A stretch of DNA of 64,000 nt from Panicum virgatum (Eukaryota > Streptophyta > Magnoliopsida > Poales > Poaceae). Both the position numbers and the translations under genes were made by a program. Of the stretch, positions 57,434 through 64,000 are shown in pieces. A model generated the notes under the pieces. It saw only the letters and a program-made list of their open reading frames with translations. It was not told the DNA's origin and searched no databases. The first letter of the stretch is position 1, and each line of letters starts with the position of its first letter. The stretch is taken from NCBI RefSeq assembly GCF_016808335.1, contig NC_053142.1:47849795-47913794 (forward strand), given 5' to 3'.

Positions 57434-60144
57434 TGTAACACCTGCCTCGCGGACAGTCCGCTCTGGGGTGGCGGACGGTCCGCCAGGCGACGCCTAGATA
57501 TTTATCTGGATGGATGTGGGACATGTCTGTCATTCCTCCTCCTTCTCCTCACTTCGACCAGTGAGGAGCGGAGCTCGTCCGCTCGCCCCGTCGTCGCCCT
57601 CCTTCTGTTGATCTCCCTCCTCCGGCCACCACATCTCGATTCCTTGTGCGAGCATCGTCCCCAGCATCTCCTCCACCTTCCCCAACCCCCAGCCCGGCTT
57701 CTCCCGGCCGGAATCGCCCCAACCGCCGCCGATCACCATTGGAGCCCGCTTGAAGCTTGCTCCACCGTCGATCCGCTTCTCCGGTCATCCTCCGCCCGAA
57801 CCGACCGCGGGAATGGATTCGTGGTGAGTTCCTTGTGCTCCCCGGCCTTTTTCCCCTTCCGTTGTGCGCCGCCGGTGAACGGCCGCCACCGCCGCCGCGC
57901 TTGCTGCCGCCTGTTGTGCGGTGTCCAGGGATATGAGTCGCGGACGGTCCGCCTAGGTGGGCGCGGACAGTCCGCCGGTCAGGTTAGAAGTTGTCCAGAG
58001 ACGATGATGTCTCTGGTGGTTTCGCAAATTGTACAGCAGACGGTCTGCTATTGGAGAGCGGACAGTCCGCCGTAGGGATCGAAGTTTGTCCAGAGATGAA
58101 ATTGTCTGGTGGGGTTCGCAGGGGTGAACTGCGGACGGTCCACCAAGGAGGGCCGGACAGTCCGCCGTAGAGTCTAGGATTTTGTCCAGAGACGTTGTCG
58201 GCTCTGGTGAATTGGCAGAATGAACTGCGGACGGTCTGCCAAGGAGGGCCGAACGGTCCGCAGTAGAGTTTAAGATCTTCCCAGAGGCGTCGTTGTCTCT
58301 GGAGGTTTGGCGTGGGTGTATTGCGGACAGTCCGCTAAGTGTGAGCGGACAATCCGCCAGCCAGTATAGAAATTGTCCAGTGGTAGTTGGGTCTGGTGGG
58401 TCTGCAGAGTTGAACCGCGGACGGTCCGCCACTTGGGTGCGGACAGTCCGCAAGGCATTTCAGTTTGATGTGTAGTAGTTGCATCATTAAGCTGCATTTA
58501 ATTATTTCATATGCATTCGTATAGCATCCGCCGTTGAGGACGCCGTGTTTGAGTTGATTGCGGCACCGCAGGAGCAGCCGGATCAAGCACAGGAGGAGAG
58601 GCGTGAGAACCCAGCCCAAGGCCCGTCTGATCCTAGTTCTGAGCAACAGCCACAAGGCAAGCCCCGGTGCATATCCTATTATGTTAAATTATGACACCTA
58701 TATACGTAACTATTACTTGTGCATTAGGTTTAAGAATTGTTTGGAACCCTAGTTACATGATCCCTAGGATTCCCGTAGTTATACTAGTATGTACATGACG
58801 ATAGAAGTGCTATGCTTAATTGGTTTCCGGTAGAAGACGAGTGATCTCTTGCACTCGCGAGATATAGGATATTTAGAAGATGAGTAATTTCCGGATTACT
58901 CGCGAGAGATGAGATATAATTATATTCCAGTACATGAGATGTTGAATTTGATATGGAATATATGGAGAATTGAGACCGGACGGGGGGAAGATGAGGATGT
59001 TTAGGTATGGCAGCAGGACTGAGTTCCTGGTTATCTTAGCCCCGTCTGTGTCGATTAAGGACCGGTCGTTGTGGCAGTGCTGATCGGGGATTGAATTGTA
59101 CTAACCGCATGCCGGGAGTAGGAGGTAGTCGAAACCGGAAAGCCTAGTACTGCCTTGCTTCGAAAGTACAGGACTCCATCTCACCTCCTGGGGTAGTCGA
59201 GTAGTCGCAGAGAATTGGGGATGCATGTATTACTTTTGGTTGTCTCATGTTGAGCTCGGCTGACCATATGATGGTGGGGCAGTCCTGTAGTTCGAGGCGG
59301 GGAGAGGAAGGGTTGGTGCGTGTGGTCCGACGGGGCTTATACGTGCCATGTTGGTTAGGTCCATCTTGCAAGGTTAAATCGGATCGATTCGCCGTGTCTC
59401 GCGGATATGAGGGCCTTGATCTCTTTATCGCCTTGTAGGAATGAATTAGAAATATTGGTGCTAAATGATGATACTATTTTGAATCATATTTGTAATGCTT
59501 CAACTTGATTGCTTTAGAGATGCCAACATTAGATGAGAGTCTTTCTATATGGAATATGTGGCTAAAACATTGAAAGTAAGGATCCAACTATAGATGCTTT
59601 TCTGCAAAATAACTCACTTGCCAGAAAGCCGTGCATGTCTAGATAGGGGCTATGTATACCCATGGTCGGGTAAGCCTTGCTGAGTATTAGTATACTCAGG
59701 GTTTGTTATCACAATTATTTCAGGACATCCGGATGTCGACTTCTGTCCCTGTTGCGTTTAGTTCATTTGTCGTGATGCAGGGGGATGGGAGGTTGTGGAG
59801 CCCGACGCTTAGTTAGGGATCTCCTCGGGTACTCTTTGGTAGTTGTAGATCATTTCCTCTATTCGGACCTTATTTTCGGTATTGTAAAGTTTATAGGTTA
59901 TGTATGTATTCAAACTTGGTTTGTAAAACTCAAGGTCAAGTCTTATGTATATTGTTGTATTTTCGAATGTATGTCATGTTTGTACCATCTGCGCCCACCT
60001 TCGCGTGGGACTATCGGTGTTGTTTCGATCGAGACGTGGGTTGAGAAAGGATCGTCAAATTAAGCTGTTAAGCTAATGCGCCCGATGTGTTCAAATAACG
60101 ACCATTACACTTAATTAGAGTTTTAATTTGACGGTTCTGTCACA
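57434..60144 (+). repeat. 3' LTR of the Ty3/gypsy element
   Basis: 2711 bp, without the Cassandra insertion. It carries the palindrome cluster at 57940-58455 and ends TTCTGTCACA before the ATTAT target repeat. Confidence 0.92.
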
Positions 60145-60207
60145 ATTATCTTGGACCGTGAAGGGGTAAAAGGAAGCACAGCGCGCGTGCTAAACTGCTA
60201 ATGCTGT
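60145..60207 (+). pseudogene. RNase H-like domain fragment, right part
   Basis: Counting the ATTAT target repeat once, the frame of 48481-48598 continues here as ILDREGVKGSTARVLNC and then stops. The two parts were one continuous sequence before the Ty3/gypsy insertion. Confidence 0.65.
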
Positions 60208-60852
60208 CTTTCAGAGTGGATTTACTGAGAAGGATTCAGCCTTTCATTATTGTTTTGCTGTTGAATCAGAATCCGGAAACCGCTCAGGTGAAAAACTGTG
60301 TGCTCTGTTGAACAAGCCTTAAACCTGCTCTGCAGACTAGAGCTGAAGTTTATCTAGTTTAAACAATAGATATATAGCTCTATACTCAAAGTTTGCCACA
60401 TGATTTCGCCTACGTGGCAATACGATGTAGAAAACATTCGGCAGACAGAGCAAAAGTCATTGTTTCTACCTCTCACAATTCAACGATATCAAACTAAATT
60501 AATATGTTATCACTTGCCTACCGGATTTGTGAAGCTCTCTATTTGAAACACAAATAGTACACAAACAGCTGAAATAGTTTAATATGTTATCACTTGGATT
60601 GGATGTAACGTAGGCTTCTCGTCATCCAAATTTCTGAATAATACATGTACTCCGACGTGGTGATAGCTCCTTCAGTTTGACACGGACCTTGCTGCGTAAG
60701 AAAAACGGTAGAGGCTAAGGTAATCACTTTGTTATGCTGGTGGAAAAGTCGGCTGATTTCGGCTGATTCAATAATGTTCTGTGATAGAGAATAAGTTGAA
60801 GTTGGTTGTTTTTTGCTGATAACGTCATCAAATCCGACATCTGACAGTCTCA
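60208..60852. other. spacer
   Basis: No gene is recognised. The sequence just right of the RNase H-like fragment contains a TTTCAG site followed by an open stretch, which could be a further exon of the same broken gene. I cannot name it. Confidence 0.35.
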
Positions 60853-61188
60853 GGCCCTGTTTGGCTCCCAGACTTTTTTCATAAGTCCCAATCATATCAA
60901 AAAGAATCTTACTATTTTATAATATTAAATAAAATCTGTTTATAAATGTTTTTTGACAGATGAGTGCTAATTCGCGAGACGAATCTAATGAGCCTAATTA
61001 ATTCATAATTTACTACAGTGATGCTACAGTAACCATTTGCTGATCGTAGATTAATATAGCTCATTAGATTCGTCTCATAGTTTAGCCCCAGTGTTCTACA
61101 GTTAGTTTTATAATTAATATTTATTTAATACTTCTAAATACTAAAAAGTTCTAGAGACTTAAAAAAGTCCATGGAACCAAATATGGTC
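60853..61188. mobile_element. PIF/Harbinger-like MITE
   Basis: The 336-bp element has ends GGCCCTGTTTGGCTCC and, inverted, GACCATATTTGGTTCC (12 of 16 agree). The trinucleotide TCA is on each side (60850-60852 and 61189-61191). Subterminal words CGAGACGAATCTAATGAGCC and their inverted copy CTCATTAGATTCGTCTC make most of it self-complementary. This is a common grass MITE type. Confidence 0.75.
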
Positions 61189-61191
61189 TCA

Positions 61192-62436
61192 ATTGTGGTG
61201 TGGTCGCTCAAGTCTCAGCCAGACAGGCTGATGTATTGTAGTTGTGTCCTAGCAGTAGAGATAAATGGTAGACAGTCCATGAAGTTCTATGCATAGAATT
61301 TCTAGTGTTGCAATATTAGTAATTCTTCCTCTTCGCAAAAAAATAAAAATAAAAAATTGTTAGTCTTGCAATTGTCAGATCTAACAGCAAGTCTCCAAAC
61401 ACATAGAACCGTTTGGCATGCGGATCCGCGTAGGATTCCTATTCAGATCCGATTTGTTACAACCTTGTAAAGATCAGAATAGGCAGGGTTTAGGACTGAT
61501 TATAGCTTTGAAGTTAGCCTTAATTGCCTAGATAGTTCCCTAGTGATATCACTTGAATATGGGTGGACTGGCATATGCTTGTTTTTTATTTATTTTTTTG
61601 TGATAAAAGCAGAAGACTTGGTTGATCTTGCCTTGCCGTGTGCTATTTAAGCATGGCAAATGCTCCAATACAATTCATTTTGGAATCATTCTACTTTCTT
61701 CAGAAAGGAGTGAGGACAGTGTTAAGACGTCATGGCCCCTAACTTACGCTCATGTTTACCGCATGATTATGCACTAACAACAGTATGCAATGCATCAACA
61801 GAACCTAACGCAAGCATAGCCGATTGGTATCGGAAAAGAAGACGCAAGCGTAGCTGATTATTAAATTAGTTGCTGAAGTCCAACACTCCAACTATACACA
61901 TCAGCCTGTCCAGTTGAGACTTGAGACACCACACCACAGTTTGCGTCCACAAGTTGAAATGCTTTTATGTGATACGGAGTAGTACTGTAGTAGTTTGGAC
62001 TGGACATAAGACTCCATGCATGCTTGGATGCGGTACAAAAGAATTGTGTCTGTTCATGAACAATCAGCAGAAGTGACGCACTGACAATGCTTGGCTGGAA
62101 TCTGATGGTGTTTTTTGCGGCAGAGGCAAGCGCTTAGCGCTGAACTCAAAACTCAAGTTGGCGTCCTCTGCTGTATCCTGTCCTCAAGCATCCATGTGCG
62201 TGCGTCGTGCTATCGGATTTTGCAGCGATATTGCAACCAGCAGAGGCCGGATAGAAAAAAATAAAAAAATTGCATTGCAGGGACAGAAAGCAACATGCTA
62301 CCGGGGCATTTCTCTGAATCGAGGGTCTAGTTCATTCAGCAATGCAAACATGGCATATGCCGGTGTGAACTCAACTCGGCCTTCACGGGCGCATAACAGT
62401 GACCACCACACCACACCGCACCGGACCACTCGAGGG
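61192..62436. other. spacer and glycolate oxidase upstream region
   Basis: No gene is recognised. The last few hundred bases are the promoter region of the glycolate oxidase gene. The open frame across 62158-62769 has no protein-like character and overlaps the leader. Confidence 0.45.
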
Positions 62437-62444
62437 TTTAAATA
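62437..62444 (+). promoter_or_regulatory. TATA box of the glycolate oxidase gene
   Basis: TTTAAATA in a GC-rich setting lies about 110 bases before the leader splice donor. Transcription would begin near 62470. Confidence 0.6.
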
Positions 62445-62469
62445 CCCACAAGGCCGCACGGCCACAGCA

Positions 62470-64000
62470 CGAGACCCCTGCTCGAATCCACCACTCCGAG
62501 GCACACGGGCAGCCGTCGCAGCCTCGACCGCTTCGGCTTCCCTTGCGCTGAGTGAGTTCTTCCGATCCTCCCCTGAAATCTTTGCATCTGGTTCATTTCA
62601 TTCCGTTTCTTTCTCCCGGCCGGTTGGATCCTGTTCTTTTATGCGTTTCCTGTCGGCGTGTGTAATTCTACACGAGGACGGACTGATTCTTCCTCCATTC
62701 CTCATCCGGTTGTTGAAATCACTTGGATCGATTTGCGTCGGTGCAGTGCTGATTACTGATGTGTTTTGAGATGCTGCTAGGTTGGAAAGAACTTTGATTC
62801 CATGGATCACTCAGGGCTCTTATAATTATAACTTTGTCCATGTTTAAATCTTGGTCTTTCTTGATTTCTCCGTGCTGAACTATACGGCAATCCCATCTTT
62901 TCTTGTCATTTTTCATCGTCAGTCTCCTATGAGCATCACATGGTTTTGATGATGGGGAGGGGAGTATGTGTGTCGTTTGCAGATCAGGAATTGTTTGTAC
63001 TGTCGATGAATTAGAACTTACTGTGACAGTTGTTTGGGCAGAGAAATGGAGTTGATCACAAATGTCACCGAGTATGAGAAGCTCGCAAAAGAGAAGCTGC
63101 CGAAGATGGTGTACGACTACTACGCCTCCGGTGCAGAAGATCAGTGGACTCTTAAGGAGAACAGGGAGGCTTTCTCCAGAATTCTGTAAGCTAAGCTACC
63201 CTCCAAAATAGCTGGCCTTAGACTCTTAGCTGTATTCGCTTGGTAGCACACTGCAGGTTCAACTGTTCTTGTTTTATTCACATCACTAGCTAATATAATT
63301 TATCAAAAGTAAAGAACTTTGTGGAAAAGTTCAGAAGAAGTACACGGGGTATCTGATAGAAACTGTCATCTGAGTTGACAACCATGTATTAGTCTAAATG
63401 ATTTTGGAGAAAGGATAGGAGACAGTACAGAGGTGCCTCCAGACATTGTGGAAAACGCACAGCTCCATAACAATTAGCCTGAAACAACTTTGTCCAATTT
63501 TTTAGTCCAAGGGGATAAACTTGTCTTTCATTAGTATAATTAAATGTAGCAAAAGTGGACCAATCACGTTGAGTAGAGAACAAGAGATCAGACGAGTCTT
63601 GTGACTTGTAGTCTGGATGGTCAAAAGAAGATGGCAACTTCATTAGGTACTCCCAGATAAGACACATGACATCAGTAATGCATGTACACGTCCAAATATA
63701 TTCACTATGGGCTTCAGCTCTTTGATGATATGACTAAACTTTGAATGTGTTTTGTGCCAATGATGCTTGAGAGTTAAAAAAAGGATTTGCGTAATAATAG
63801 TAGGGATTAATTATCTACAAAACAGGCATTGACAAAGATCAACAGTTTTTGCTTACAGTCCACACCCTTGAAAAAACTGCTAATAGTTGAACTTGGGAAA
63901 AGGAACTATTTAATATGGGACAATTTTAATACTAGTATTAAATATATCAATCTTTATTTTCTTCTCGAAGAACCTCACTTTATATTTTCCATGGCAAATG
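62470..64000 (+). CDS. GLO: peroxisomal glycolate oxidase, 5' end only
   Basis: The leader exon (about 62470-62551) ends at the donor GTGAGT. A 490-bp leader intron ends in GGGCAG at 63041. The first coding exon is 63046-63185 and ends at CT before GTAAGC. It encodes [20 protein letters not shown] followed by [20 protein letters not shown] and EAFSRI, the highly conserved N-terminus of plant (S)-2-hydroxy-acid oxidase. The enzyme is FMN-dependent and oxidises glycolate to glyoxylate with release of hydrogen peroxide in photorespiration. The residue Y24 position in this N-terminus matches the active-site tyrosine of the family. The remaining exons, the FMN site and the C-terminal targeting signal lie beyond the window. 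Gene order suggests the GLO3 type. Confidence 0.9.
63186..64000 (+). other. glycolate oxidase intron, incomplete
   Basis: The intron after the first coding exon runs to the window edge without an exon that continues the protein. No gene or clear mobile element is recognised in it. Confidence 0.65.

Larger units (their letters stand above)
48599..60144 (+). mobile_element. complete but inactive Ty3/gypsy chromovirus (Tekay/Del-like)
   Basis: The 11,546-bp element is flanked by the 5-bp repeat ATTAT (48594-48598 and 60145-60149). The LTRs are 48599-52186 and 57434-60144. They begin TGTAACACCTGCC and end TTCTGTCACA. A primer-binding site for initiator methionine tRNA and a polypurine tract are in the expected places. 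Integrase after RNase H and a C-terminal chromodomain-like segment place it among chromoviruses. LTRs of 2.7 kb suit the Tekay/Del clade. Internal stops and a frameshift make it inactive. Confidence 0.93.

Overview
The window is nuclear DNA of a grass (Poaceae). The genes have introns, GC-rich first exons and grass-type proteins. The spaces between them are packed with Stowaway, hAT and PIF/Harbinger elements and with Ty1/copia, Ty3/gypsy and Cassandra retroelements. From memory, the order BED-NLR, bromodomain GTE, polyamine oxidase (PAO3-like), glycolate oxidase (GLO3-like) matches the rice chromosome 4 segment that carries Xa1. A map comparison is needed to confirm this.

Host genes, left to right: two tandem copies of a 119-residue three-pass membrane protein (1205-1564 and 3887-4246, +); a CC-BED-NB-ARC-LRR immune receptor of 1625 residues in three exons (8913-14204, +); a bromodomain/NET protein of the GTE group (16977-15371, -); a small gene that looks frameshifted (20055-19769, -); a ten-exon peroxisomal polyamine oxidase of 483 residues (28892-24769, -); a DPD1-like organellar DEDDh exonuclease (46598-44579, -); and the first exons of a peroxisomal glycolate oxidase (62.47 kb to the window end, +), cut by the right edge.

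Mobile DNA fills most of the rest. At 4.87-7.99 kb three hAT-type elements appear nested. One keeps a broken transposase tail. Another (6521-7849) has an 8-bp target duplication and carries fragments of at least three unrelated genes: a UDP-glycosyltransferase, a phosphomannose isomerase and a RING protein. A 528-bp hAT element sits just upstream of the bromodomain gene. A solo LTR (20760-23451, -) belongs to the same family as a complete but decayed Ty3/gypsy chromovirus (48599-60144). The 5' LTR of that chromovirus contains a complete Cassandra element with 5S rRNA-like LTRs (50808-51670), and the chromovirus itself splits an RNase H-like reading frame. A young Ty1/copia element (32689-39391) has one open polyprotein frame and near-identical LTRs. 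A 146-bp tandem array at about 30.28-31.86 kb is interrupted by a 1-kb PIF/Harbinger-like element.

The two peroxisomal oxidases both release hydrogen peroxide. Otherwise the host genes show no shared pathway; they are neighbours separated by successive insertions. No tRNA gene, rRNA gene or CRISPR array was found. Exon boundaries were worked out by hand from GT/AG sites, reading phase and family likeness, and have no transcript support here.
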